Shown one piece after another: positions 1 through 7,984 of a DNA stretch of 14,561 nt. The notes beneath the pieces are model-generated. The model made no database searches. It saw only the letters and a list, made by a program, of their open reading frames with translations, and was not told the DNA's origin. The stretch's first letter is position 1. Every line of letters begins with the position of its first letter. A program made the translations under genes and the position numbers. This DNA is from Nitrospinota bacterium (GTDB taxonomy: Bacteria > Nitrospinota_A > JADGAW01), in the NCBI GenBank assembly GCA_015231815.1, contig JADGAW010000034.1, positions 1 through 14,561 on the forward strand, in the 5' to 3' direction.

Positions 1-731
1 AAAACTGGTGGATTATTGCCTTTGGCATTCTTTTTACCTTTATGGTTTTAATGGCAAACCTTGCTCCGACATTGCTGTTTCCCCTTTTTTATAAGTTTAC
101 TCCTTTGGAGAATGCATCTCTTAAAGAAAAACTTACCAAACTTTCTGAGGAAAACGGCGTAAAGGTAAACGGCATTTTTGAAATGGACATGAGTAAAAAC
201 ACTAAAAAAGCCAATGCTGCACTGGCGGGAATTGGAAACACCAAGAGAATTATTCTCTCAGATACCCTCCTGAAAGATTTTACGGAAGAGGAGATTGAAA
301 CAATTATTGCTCATGAACTGGGACATAAAAACTATAACCATATTTTTAAATTAATGGGAGTTCAAACAATCCTGATGTTTTTGGTTTTTTATTTAAGCAA
401 TGTCGTTCTTAACAGCTATTATGCCTCTTTTGGTTTTAGGGGAATTGATGATATTGCGGCGTTGCCTCTGCTTTTAATTACCCTGACGCTTGTGTCCCTA
501 ATCAGTATGCCTATAGCAAATTCTCTCTCTCGTTTTTTTGAAGTTCAGGCAGACACCTTTGCCCTCAAAACAACACAAAATGCCAAAAGCTTTATTTCTG
601 CTATGGAACGACTTGCAGCAATAAATTTGGCTGAAAAAGAACCAAACGCCATAAAAGAGTTTATTTTTTACAGTCACCCCTCAATTGCAAAGAGGGTTGC
701 CTTAGCAAACAGTTTTAGTAAAAAGTTATGA
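1..731 (+). CDS. M48-family membrane zinc metalloprotease (Ste24/CAAX-protease-like), N-terminus outside window
   Basis: The reading frame is open from base 3, with hydrophobic residues encoded before the first in-window ATG at 42, so the gene starts to the left of the window and 42 is not its start. Numbering from the Met at 42, the zinc site HELGH lies at residues 91-95 (His91, Glu92, His95) and the third ligand is probably Glu167 in FFEVQAD. Two hydrophobic segments (about 104-124 and 140-160) follow the HEXXH helix, as in Ste24-type proteases. The sequence around FPLFYKFTPLE just before the catalytic domain is typical of the Ste24/CAAX prenyl protease 1 group rather than HtpX. Such enzymes sit in the inner membrane and cleave membrane or misfolded proteins; the bacterial substrate is not deducible. 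A BrkB-like gene follows 47 bases downstream on the same strand, so co-transcription is likely. The family call is secure; the physiological role is unknown. Confidence 0.9.
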   Translation, partial: NWWIIAFGILFTFMVLMANLAPTLLFPLFYKFTPLENASLKEKLTKLSEENGVKVNGIFEMDMSKNTKKANAALAGIGNTKRIILSDTLLKDFTEEEIETIIAHELGHKNYNHIFKLMGVQTILMFLVFYLSNVVLNSYYASFGFRGIDDIAALPLLLITLTLVSLISMPIANSLSRFFEVQADTFALKTTQNAKSFISAMERLAAINLAEKEPNAIKEFIFYSHPSIAKRVALANSFSKKL

Positions 732-778
732 GTAACGGTTGATGGATACGAACTCAAAACTTCAAAGAGTAAAAGAAA

Positions 779-2098
779 ATGATGAATAAAATTTCTGAAA
801 CTATCACAAAGGCAGAGAACTTCATCCACAAGGAGTTGTGGGATATTGACGAAAAGGAGCTTCCCCCTATCAATGCCTTTTTTCTCAAAACAGCTAAGGT
901 TTTGTACATTTTCCTTAAAGGACTTTATGACAAGGAATTTCTCACACTTGCATCATCTCTAACCTTTATTACTGCTTTTTCCTTTATTCCTCTTCTGGCT
1001 CTTACCTTTGCTCTTGCCAAAGGATTTGGTGTACAGGAAGTTATACAACCAATATTACTGAAACACACCGTTGGGGGAATTGCTGAGGAAATGATACCGA
1101 AGGTAATTAACTACGTAAATAACACCAACGTTAAGGCATTAGGCTATATTGGACTTATCTTCATTATTCTAACCGTACTCAACGTTCTATCGAAAATTGA
1201 GGGTGCTTTTAACAAAATCTGGGGAGTCAAGCAGTCCAGAAGCTATTTCAGAAAGTTCAGCGACTATATTTCCGTACTGACAGTGAGTCCAATTTTTCTT
1301 GTCGGGGCAATTGGTATATCAACAAGTTTAAGCAGTAATGCGGTTACCCACAAACTTATGGAAATCGGACTTTTTGCCGGAGCCATGAAATTCTTCATTC
1401 TTCTTCTACCCCTTTTGCTCATATGTGCTGCTTTAACACTTATTTACATTTTCATCCCCAACACAAAGGTTAAGCTGCTTCCGGCAATTACCGGAGGTCT
1501 TGTTGCAGGAATTTCCTGGCAACTCACCCAACTTGCCTATATAAGTTTTCAGGTAGGCGTTTCTAAATATAACGCCATTTACGGAACCTTTGCCACAGTT
1601 CCCATATTTCTTATGTGGGTTTACATCAGTTGGGTCATTGTTCTTGCTGGAGCTGAGCTCTGTTTTGCCATGCAAAGCGTGAAACATTTCAGTAATGTCA
1701 ATCTGAATGAGGACGTGGATTATGCAGCTCAGGAAAAAATCGGACTGGCAATTATGATTGAGCTATGCAAGGAATTTGAGAATGAGGAATCACGGTCAAA
1801 TACCGAAAATATTGCTGAAAAGATAAACGTGCAGGTTCGAATCGTAAATGAAATCTTGGGACACCTCTACGCTATCGGCTATGTTTTACCCGTTGAAGAG
1901 GAAGATTCAATTACTTACGTCCCTTCAAAACCCACCAACCACCTTCTGCTCTCTCATTTCTTTGAGGACTTCAAGCATCCTGAAGCAAAAAGGAAGATTA
2001 AAGGTAAACTTCCCCATGTTGAAGAAATTCTCAAACAATACCATCAGTTCATCCAAGACGGCTTCAAGGAAAAAACCTTCAAGGACTTCCTGAAGTAA
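779..2098 (+). CDS. YihY/BrkB family inner-membrane protein
   Basis: This 439-residue protein has an N-terminal membrane domain (about residues 40-300) with roughly six hydrophobic segments, and a soluble C-terminal extension of about 130 residues. The signature of the YihY/BrkB family (often mis-annotated ribonuclease BN) is clear: a first membrane helix with LTFITAFSFIPLLAL, a KIWGVKQSR loop, and a last-helix region reading YNAIYGTFATVPIFLMWVY followed by AGAEL. The C-terminal part (around 330-380) contains EKINVQVRIVNEILGHL, which resembles a winged-helix segment and is common in longer members. Function in the family is not settled: membrane transport or envelope roles have been proposed, and RNase BN activity belongs to a different protein. 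Two ATGs in tandem (779, 782) could both serve as start; the upstream region has only a weak purine stretch. It follows the M48 protease gene by 47 bases and may be in the same operon. Confidence 0.9.
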   Translation: MMNKISETITKAENFIHKELWDIDEKELPPINAFFLKTAKVLYIFLKGLYDKEFLTLASSLTFITAFSFIPLLALTFALAKGFGVQEVIQPILLKHTVGGIAEEMIPKVINYVNNTNVKALGYIGLIFIILTVLNVLSKIEGAFNKIWGVKQSRSYFRKFSDYISVLTVSPIFLVGAIGISTSLSSNAVTHKLMEIGLFAGAMKFFILLLPLLLICAALTLIYIFIPNTKVKLLPAITGGLVAGISWQLTQLAYISFQVGVSKYNAIYGTFATVPIFLMWVYISWVIVLAGAELCFAMQSVKHFSNVNLNEDVDYAAQEKIGLAIMIELCKEFENEESRSNTENIAEKINVQVRIVNEILGHLYAIGYVLPVEEEDSITYVPSKPTNHLLLSHFFEDFKHPEAKRKIKGKLPHVEEILKQYHQFIQDGFKEKTFKDFLK

Positions 2099-2149
2099 TC
2101 TTCTGAACAAACTACAGATTCATTCTTCCATACTTCAAACTGACTTTTC

Positions 2150-2177
2150 TTTACTGTTTTTTGGATAAAAGTATAAT
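2150..2177 (+). promoter_or_regulatory. Candidate sigma70-type promoter upstream of the broken hicA
   Basis: A perfect TATAAT lies at 2172-2177. TTTACT at 2150-2155 (4 of 6 matches to TTGACA) precedes it with a 16-base spacer. Transcription would begin near 2184, about 36 bases before the hicA ATG at 2220. In such AT-rich DNA a chance match is possible, but the position suits the downstream gene remnant. Confidence 0.4.
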
Positions 2178-2219
2178 TCCATAAAAAATATTAATGTAAA
2201 TGATAAAAGTTTCCTCATA

Positions 2220-2424
2220 ATGGTTTCATGGAGCCCTATTAAGCATAAACAACTCATACGCAATCTTAATAAATGTGGTTTTGACGGGTCATTCTCAGGA
2301 AAAAAAACATCCCTTTATGGTCAAGGGTGATATTTCCATTACAATTCCCAACCCCCATAGAAGTAATATTGGGGTTGAATTATTGTCAAGAATTCTTAAA
2401 CAGGCAAAAATCAGTAAGAAATAG
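2220..2424 (+). pseudogene. hicA: HicA-family toxin gene, frameshifted in an A8 tract, no hicB partner
   Basis: Reading from the ATG at 2220 gives 29 codons, from MVSWSPIKHKQLIRNL to GFDGSFSGKK, then the frame runs out of register at a run of eight A (2300-2307) and stops at a TGA (2328-2330). Removing one A restores HPFMVKGDISITIPNPHR...LLSRILKQAKISKK, ending at TAG (2422-2424), 67 residues in total. This joined product matches the HicA (YcfA) mRNA-interferase fold: an amphipathic helix, a glycine-rich turn followed by the catalytic His (SGKKH, His30), a beta strand with the IPNPH motif, and a C-terminal helix LLxRILxQA. HicA cleaves mRNA and is normally neutralised by HicB. No hicB fits in the 121 bases upstream, and the glnN terminator follows directly. 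The shift disconnects the catalytic His, so the gene is probably inactive unless slippage or a sequencing error is involved. A convincing ribosome binding site was not seen. Confidence 0.85.
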
Positions 2425-2439
2425 TGGCTGGATTTATAG

Positions 2440-2476
2440 AAAAGGAACACCTGCCGCTTAGTGAAAAGCGGCAGGT
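2440..2476 (-). terminator. Rho-independent terminator of glnN
   Basis: A perfect 11-base-pair stem (2449-2459 with 2466-2476, GC-rich core CCTGCCGC/GCGGCAGG) encloses a six-base loop. In the minus direction the stem is followed by a T-rich tail, GTTCCTTTTCT. It sits 20 bases after the glnN stop codon. In the plus direction the tail is not T-rich, so it would serve hicA or brkB poorly. Confidence 0.85.
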
Positions 2477-2496
2477 TAAAAGTAATTACAAAGAAA

Positions 2497-4674
2497 CTAT
2501 TTAATGAAAAGCATTTCTGTGTAGTTTGGCAAAGGCCATAAATCATCTGCAACAATACCTTCAAGAGCATCTACAACATCTCTTACATCGTTCATCGCTG
2601 GAATTACTGTAGCAGCAAAGTAGCTTGCTTCTTCAGCTAAATCCTCAAAATGTTTGTCTCTTGCTTTTTTCAATGCATCGATCGCTGTAACAAGACTGTT
2701 TATCAATCCGGTAACATTTTTAAGAGTTGTATTGTCCCCTTCGACACCAGCAGCTTTTAATGACATTGCATTTTCCGCAAGTTCCGTTTGATAACGAATT
2801 GCAGCAGGAAGAATAGAAAGCTGAGCAACTTTTTCAGTGAGGTTGGCTTCAACATTAATTTTCATAACATACTGCTCATTGTAAATATTGAACCTTGAAT
2901 CCAATTCAACTTCACTCAATACATTAAGTTTTTTGAAGGTTTCCTTAACTTCTGGAGTAATAAGTTCTTTTAAAGCTTCAGGGGTTGTTTTAAGATTTTT
3001 CAGTCCTCTTTTAGCTGCTTCATCCTGCCAAGCATCTTCATAACCATTTCCGTTGAATACAACTCTCCAATGCTTATCAACTAGTTCCTTAATAATTTCC
3101 ATACTTGCTTTTTCTGCATCTCCACCACCATTAATTTTTGATTCCAATGTATCACCAATTTCACCAAGAGCTTCAGCGAGGATAGTATTGAGAGCGACGA
3201 TTGGACCAGCGATAGATTGACTTGCACCAACAGCTCTAAACTCAAACCTGTTACCGGTAAATGCAAATGGAGATGTTCTGTTTCTATCTCCGGCATCTTT
3301 CAAAAGGTCTGGAACTGCTGACATACCAAAATCCATAACACCCCCTTTTTTAGAAGTCGCTGCTGATCCGGTTTTTCTAATTTGTTCGAAAATATCGTTT
3401 AACTGGTCACCAAGATAAACAGAAATAATCGCCGGGGGAGCTTCGTTAGCACCAAGTCTGTGGTCGTTTGATGCTGAAGCAATAGCACCACGTAAAAGTC
3501 CTGCATGTTTATCAACAGCTGAAATTACTGCTGCACAAAAAAGAAGAAATTGCGTATTTTTGTGGGGGTCTTTTCCCGGATCAAGAAGGTTCCCCTGTGA
3601 ACTGTTTCCTAAAGACCAATTTAAGTGCTTTCCAGAACCATTAAGTCCTGCAAATGGCTTTTCATGGAAGATTGCAGTCATTCCATGTTTTTTCGCAACA
3701 CGTTTTACCATGTACATCATGAGCATCTGGTGGTCTGTTGCAAGGTTGGCAGATTCAAAAACCGGAGCAATTTCATACTGACCAGGAGCAACTTCGTTAT
3801 GTCTTGTTTTAACGGGAATTGCAAGCTTATAGAGTTCCCTCTCGACTTCCATCATACATGCAAGAACTCTGTCGGGAATAGCACCAAAATAGTGGTCATC
3901 AAATTCCTGCCCTTTTGCCGGAGATGCACCAAAAAGGGTTCTGTCCGAGGAAACGAGATCAGGTCTTGCATAGTAAAAATTGTTGTCCACAAGAAAATAT
4001 TCCTGTTCTGGTCCGGCTGATGAAGAAACCTTTCTCACATGTGTGTTTCCCAGAAGCTTTAAAACTCTTTGTGCTGCTTTATCAAGAGCATCCATGGAAC
4101 GAAGAACAGGGGTTTTTTTATCAAGAGCTTCACCTGTCCAAGAAACAAAAATTGTAGGAATACATAAGGTCGTTCCATTATCACATTCAAGTACATAAGT
4201 TGGAGAAGTTATATCCCAAGCAGTGTAACCCCTTGCTTCAAATGTATCTCTGATACCGCCATTTGGAAAAGATGAACCATCAGGTTCCCCTTGAATAAGA
4301 GTTCTTCCATTAAATTCCGTAACACATTTTCCAACACCGTCCGGTGCAACAAAAGCATCATGTTTTTCAGCAGTTGATCCAGTTAACGGGTAAAAAACGT
4401 GAGCAAAGTGAGTTGCTCCCTTGTCAATTGCCCAGTCTTTCATAGCAGTTGCAATACAATCAGCTACAGATTCATCAAGTTTTCCTGAATCTTCCAATGT
4501 TTTCTGGAAAGATTTGTAAGCCGCTTTTGGAATACGGTCTTTCATTACCTCATCAGTAAACACGTTACTTCCGTAAAGTTCCGTCACAGGGGTTTTAGCA
4601 AAGTTCATAGATTCGACTTTGTATCCAGCATTTATTGCCTTGATTGCATCAAGGCGGGCAGTACTACCACTCAT
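2497..4674 (-). CDS. glnN: Type III glutamine synthetase (GSIII)
   Basis: The 725-residue product has the length of GSIII enzymes (about 700-730), much longer than GSI. It would condense ammonia and glutamate with ATP to give glutamine in the cytoplasm, the main entry of nitrogen at low ammonium. Visible landmarks in order are HVFYPLTG (92-99), the substrate/metal loop SAGPEQEYF (219-227), RHNEVAPGQYEIAP (291-304), the NGSGKHLNWS nucleotide/ammonium region (345-354), NEAPPA (410-415) and DRNRTSPFAFTGNRFEFR (463-480). All are intact. The C-terminal 150 residues are helical, as in this family. The start at 4674 is supported by AAGGAG six bases upstream. It stands alone: hicA and brkB to its left point toward it, and the receiver-MBL gene to its right diverges from it. 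No glnB/glnK or glutamate synthase gene is in view. No adenylylation-specific features are expected in GSIII. Confidence 0.97.
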   Translation of the reverse strand: MSGSTARLDAIKAINAGYKVESMNFAKTPVTELYGSNVFTDEVMKDRIPKAAYKSFQKTLEDSGKLDESVADCIATAMKDWAIDKGATHFAHVFYPLTGSTAEKHDAFVAPDGVGKCVTEFNGRTLIQGEPDGSSFPNGGIRDTFEARGYTAWDITSPTYVLECDNGTTLCIPTIFVSWTGEALDKKTPVLRSMDALDKAAQRVLKLLGNTHVRKVSSSAGPEQEYFLVDNNFYYARPDLVSSDRTLFGASPAKGQEFDDHYFGAIPDRVLACMMEVERELYKLAIPVKTRHNEVAPGQYEIAPVFESANLATDHQMLMMYMVKRVAKKHGMTAIFHEKPFAGLNGSGKHLNWSLGNSSQGNLLDPGKDPHKNTQFLLFCAAVISAVDKHAGLLRGAIASASNDHRLGANEAPPAIISVYLGDQLNDIFEQIRKTGSAATSKKGGVMDFGMSAVPDLLKDAGDRNRTSPFAFTGNRFEFRAVGASQSIAGPIVALNTILAEALGEIGDTLESKINGGGDAEKASMEIIKELVDKHWRVVFNGNGYEDAWQDEAAKRGLKNLKTTPEALKELITPEVKETFKKLNVLSEVELDSRFNIYNEQYVMKINVEANLTEKVAQLSILPAAIRYQTELAENAMSLKAAGVEGDNTTLKNVTGLINSLVTAIDALKKARDKHFEDLAEEASYFAATVIPAMNDVRDVVDALEGIVADDLWPLPNYTEMLFIK

Positions 4675-4721
4675 AAGATTCTCCTTAAAAAAATTAAAAA
4701 TCAGAAAAAATGAAGCATAGA

Positions 4722-4750
4722 ATTATAGCTTAATTTATTTACAAATGACA
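4722..4750 (-). promoter_or_regulatory. Candidate glnN promoter
   Basis: On the minus strand a perfect TATAAT (4722-4727) lies 48 bases upstream of the glnN ATG. The best -35 candidate 17 bases further up is TGTCAT (4745-4750), a poor match to TTGACA, so an activator may be needed. I saw no convincing sigma54 (GG...GC) element. The ribosome binding site AAGGAG is at 4681-4686. Confidence 0.4.
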
Positions 4751-4859
4751 CAAAAATGTTTATTAATTAAGCAAACATATAAAACAATTAATGTATATCT
4801 CTTCGCCTGAATGAGGGGAACCTTTCGAAATATATAGTCAAATCCTCTATGGAGCTTCC

Positions 4860-4905
4860 AAAGAAAATAAATAAGGTTGAATGTCCTCAATCATTTATTT
4901 TCTTT
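4860..4905. repeat. Inverted repeat, 13-bp arms
   Basis: Arms 4860-4872 and 4893-4905 are exact reverse complements (AAAGAAAATAAAT). Extra complementarity (TTGA/TCAA) in the 20-base spacer could extend the hairpin with a bulge. The stem is almost wholly A-T and neither side has a proper GC core, so it is unlikely to be an efficient terminator. It may be a protein-binding palindrome or chance in AT-rich DNA. Confidence 0.5.
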
Positions 4906-5182
4906 AATAAAGTAACTAATACGATGGAAAGAAAATTCTTCTTCGCTAAGTATCCATTAAAACTATCACCATTTTTGACAAGCTCATTAAATCAAAAGTA
5001 ATAGTGGAGGTCAAGGTCTTTAAAAAATAATATTTTAATCAACAGGATATAAAATGTGAAGGTTTATAAAAAATGGTTTCACCCAGTTGAAATGAGTAGG
5101 CTATAATAATGCAATCATATTTTTCACTCTTTATATTAACCATCCCTCTTAGGGTTTAGACTATTTTTATCATTAATGTCAG

Positions 5183-7876
5183 ATGGAAGAAAATAAAAAC
5201 AAGCAGGTTATTCTTATCGTTGATGACTCACTTCTCGTCAGAAAAATGATTGCCAGTACCCTCAAGAATAAATATAAAATTCTTTTGGCAGAGGATGGGG
5301 AATCTGCCCTGGACATTATCAATGCCGGAACACAACAGATAGACATGGTGCTTCTGGACATCATTATGCCCGGAATGGGTGGCTATGGTGTCTGTAAACG
5401 CTTACAGGAGAAAAAAGTCACCTCAGAGATACCCATTATTTTTCTTACCGGTATAACCGACAAGGATGAAGAAACAAAAGGGCTGGAGGCCGGAGGTGTT
5501 GACTTTCTTCTCAAGCCAATCAACCCATCAGTTTTATTGGCTCGAATTGAAACTCATCTTGCTCTGGTAAACCAGAAAAAACTTCTTGAAGACATTGTTT
5601 CATCAAGAACAAAAGAGTTGATGGAGCGCACGAGGGAACTGATTGTAAGTAAAAGGGCACTTCAGGAAGCTTTAAAAAACCTTCAGACAACGGAGGTTAC
5701 TACAGGAGTTTATTACATTCAGGTGCCGGAGGAAGGAGTTAACATCCTCTGTGGGTGCCCTGCCGATATAGTTAAACACCTTATGGCAAAAGGCTACATA
5801 ACCAAAGAAACAAGGGACGGTGTCAGCTTTGAAACCGGCCCCAATGTTATTCTCCTGTCTGACGTATTAATTCAAAACGGCAAGTTCTCAAACCTTGCCG
5901 AGTTTCCTGTCTTCCAGATGTTATATAGACAAGGCTTGCATTTACCTGGACACCCCAATAATAACGGAGATAAGCCAATTCTTCTTGGCTCAAAAGAGCA
6001 AATTGATGCTCAGATGAACTATATTTACCGTGGAAATTATGGTCTGATTTCAGAAGAAGAGATGATGGAAGCAGGAATAAATAAGGAAGATGCTGAAGGC
6101 ATGATGTATATAAAATTGAAATTTAAAGGGGATGGAATAAAACCATCTGAAGATTTTCTCGATACACTTGTTATTGATAAAGAAAAAATCGAAGTAAAAA
6201 ATGGAATTTATGTAAAAAGAACCGGCTTTAATAAGTTTGCCTTCGAATATAAGGACAAAACAACAGAGATTGACCTAAACCTTTACGAAAACGAGACCTA
6301 TACCTCACCATATAATCTGGGATATCACGATATACGAAGACAATATTTTGCAATAATACATTCAGGCGAAGGGGATGGTTGGGACATTCACCGACAAAGC
6401 ATGTCCAGTATTCTGATTTACCAGGGTGACATTTATCTCATTGATGCCTGCCCAAATATTTTCCTCACGTTAACCTCATTGGGCATAGATGTAAGCGAAA
6501 TTAAGGGAATCTTTCATACCCATGCTCATGACGACCATTTTGCTGGTCTTCCGACAATTATGCAATCTGACCATCGCATTAAGTATTTTGCAACTCCTTT
6601 AGTGAGAGCTTCTGTTACAAAAAAACTTTCCGCCTTGATGTCAATTGAAGAAAGTAAATTCTCTGAGTATTTTGATGTTTGCGACCTTGAATTTGATACG
6701 TGGAACGACTTTGATGGTCTTGAGGTTAAGCCTATCTTCTCGCCACACCCTTTGGAAACAAATATGTTTGTGTTTAGAATTATTGAAGAAGACGGATATA
6801 AAACCTATGCTCACTATGCCGATATTGTTTCACTTGAGCTTTTTAAAGACATGATGAAAGATTCCCCCTTCAAGGGAAAATATTCTTCAGCTTTTTACCA
6901 GACGGTAAAGGAAAACTATCTGACCCCTGTAACCCTTAAGAAAATTGATGCTGGTGGGGGAATGATTCATGGGGTTGCAACTGATTTCAAGAGCGATAAA
7001 TCAAACAAAATTATTTTAGCCCACACCTCAGAGTCGCTAACCAGTAAGCAAAAGGAAATTGGTTCACAGGCAACCTTTGGTTCTGTTGATGTTATTTCCT
7101 CTGTTGAACAAGACTACAAAAGAAGGCTTGCGCATATGTACCTCAACGCCTTTTTTCCCAACATACACTGTTCCAAACTCCGTTCATTATTAAATGCTCA
7201 ACTACACAATTTTAATGCTGGCTCAATTATTCGAAAGCGTGGAGAAAAACCAGACTATATTTATTTAATTTTAACGGGAAGTGTTGAGTACATTCATCCT
7301 GATTCAAATATTGTAAACAAACTAACTGTTGGTAGTTTTATCGGAATTGAATACATCTTTTCTGAAAATATTGAATATGGAACATGGCGGGCAATTTCTC
7401 ACGTAACGGTACAAAAAATTCATTTGAAATTTTTCTGTTTATTTCTTGAAAGAAACAACCTTTACACCTTTGCAAAAAACCTGTATGAAAACATTAGTTT
7501 TTTGCAAAAAACCTTTCTTTTTGGTCAGGAATGTTCCTATACAACCCTCAATAATGTTGGGCAAACCATAAAAAAACTGGAGTTGAATAAAGGGGATAAA
7601 GTAAATATCAATAAACGTAAGATGATAGTACTCATTGCAAAGGGAAAACTATCCATTAAAAGCTCAAAAAGTGAAAAGGACGAAATTGTCATTGGGTCAG
7701 GCGATTTCTTTGGAGAGCATTCCTTCTTTTCTGATGACTTAAAGGAATTTAGTGCCGAAGTGATTGAAAAGGGCGAAGCTTTTTATATTGATAAATACCC
7801 ACTGCTGGAAATACCCATTGTTCAATGGAAAATGACCGAAACCTACGCTAAGAGGAAAAAGGTCTTTGATCTCTGA
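5183..7876 (+). CDS. Receiver (REC) + metallo-beta-lactamase-fold + two cyclic-nucleotide-binding-like domains, signalling protein
   Basis: This 897-residue protein has four visible modules. Residues 8-125 are a CheY-like receiver with acidic pair Asp14/Asp15, phospho-acceptor Asp59 (LLDIIMPGMGG), Thr89 and Lys111-Pro112, all intact. Residues 130-165 look like a coiled-coil linker. Residues about 165-375 are an unassigned region (GVYYIQVPEEG, LYRQGLHLPGHPNN, YRGNYGLISEEEM) that leads into a metallo-beta-lactamase fold. Its metal ligands appear complete: His447, His449, Asp451, His452 (HTHAHDDH), His522, Asp547 and His614. Residues about 666-755 and 790-885 resemble CNB domains, but each lacks part of the usual phosphate-binding cassette. 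No membrane segment or DNA-binding domain is visible. It is presumably a cytoplasmic, phosphorylation-controlled hydrolase or metal-based sensor; the substrate is unknown and no histidine kinase gene is adjacent. No good ribosome binding site precedes 5183. Confidence 0.88.
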   Translation: MEENKNKQVILIVDDSLLVRKMIASTLKNKYKILLAEDGESALDIINAGTQQIDMVLLDIIMPGMGGYGVCKRLQEKKVTSEIPIIFLTGITDKDEETKGLEAGGVDFLLKPINPSVLLARIETHLALVNQKKLLEDIVSSRTKELMERTRELIVSKRALQEALKNLQTTEVTTGVYYIQVPEEGVNILCGCPADIVKHLMAKGYITKETRDGVSFETGPNVILLSDVLIQNGKFSNLAEFPVFQMLYRQGLHLPGHPNNNGDKPILLGSKEQIDAQMNYIYRGNYGLISEEEMMEAGINKEDAEGMMYIKLKFKGDGIKPSEDFLDTLVIDKEKIEVKNGIYVKRTGFNKFAFEYKDKTTEIDLNLYENETYTSPYNLGYHDIRRQYFAIIHSGEGDGWDIHRQSMSSILIYQGDIYLIDACPNIFLTLTSLGIDVSEIKGIFHTHAHDDHFAGLPTIMQSDHRIKYFATPLVRASVTKKLSALMSIEESKFSEYFDVCDLEFDTWNDFDGLEVKPIFSPHPLETNMFVFRIIEEDGYKTYAHYADIVSLELFKDMMKDSPFKGKYSSAFYQTVKENYLTPVTLKKIDAGGGMIHGVATDFKSDKSNKIILAHTSESLTSKQKEIGSQATFGSVDVISSVEQDYKRRLAHMYLNAFFPNIHCSKLRSLLNAQLHNFNAGSIIRKRGEKPDYIYLILTGSVEYIHPDSNIVNKLTVGSFIGIEYIFSENIEYGTWRAISHVTVQKIHLKFFCLFLERNNLYTFAKNLYENISFLQKTFLFGQECSYTTLNNVGQTIKKLELNKGDKVNINKRKMIVLIAKGKLSIKSSKSEKDEIVIGSGDFFGEHSFFSDDLKEFSAEVIEKGEAFYIDKYPLLEIPIVQWKMTETYAKRKKVFDL

Positions 7877-7984
7877 GGATTGTTATCGGAAAAGTCTCAA
7901 ATTATTTCAAATAATCGGAGCTGGTGAATGAACTCAACTGCAAGAAAACAGTAATAAAGTATTTTTTACTCTTGAAAATGAATT

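Larger units (their letters stand above)
4675..5182. other. 508-base AT-rich divergent intergenic region with an inverted repeat
   Basis: This gap separates the divergent glnN and receiver-MBL genes. It contains the candidate glnN promoter, an isolated TATAAT on the plus strand (5102-5107, 75 bases before the next ATG, no good -35), and an AT-rich perfect 13-base inverted repeat AAAGAAAATAAAT (4860-4872) / ATTTATTTTCTTT (4893-4905). A further TTGA/TCAA pair (4877-4880, 4887-4890) lies inside the loop. I translated the region in the plus frames and part of the minus strand and recognised no protein family. A 50-codon ATG frame at 4849-5001 has no ribosome binding site or recognisable content. 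Confidence 0.6.

Noticed and set aside
2295..2570. 91-codon minus-strand frame across the glnN 3' end
   Set aside because: It runs antisense to the hicA remnant, through the terminator and into the glnN end in another frame; its content is a shadow.
3560..4198. Several plus-strand frames opposite glnN
   Set aside because: Antisense shadows of a strongly conserved enzyme, with no start signals.
4722..4800. Sigma54 promoter for glnN
   Set aside because: Looked for because glutamine synthetase genes are often nitrogen-regulated, but no GG-N10-GC element in the right place was seen.
4849..5001. 50-codon ATG frame on the plus strand in the glnN upstream gap
   Set aside because: No ribosome binding site, no recognisable protein content, and it spans the AT-rich inverted repeat; most likely chance.
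6510..6545. Flavodiiron-type (HxExDH) oxygen-binding site in the MBL module
   Set aside because: The motif is HxHxDH, the general metallo-beta-lactamase form, so a flavodiiron or ODP assignment is not supported by the motif alone.
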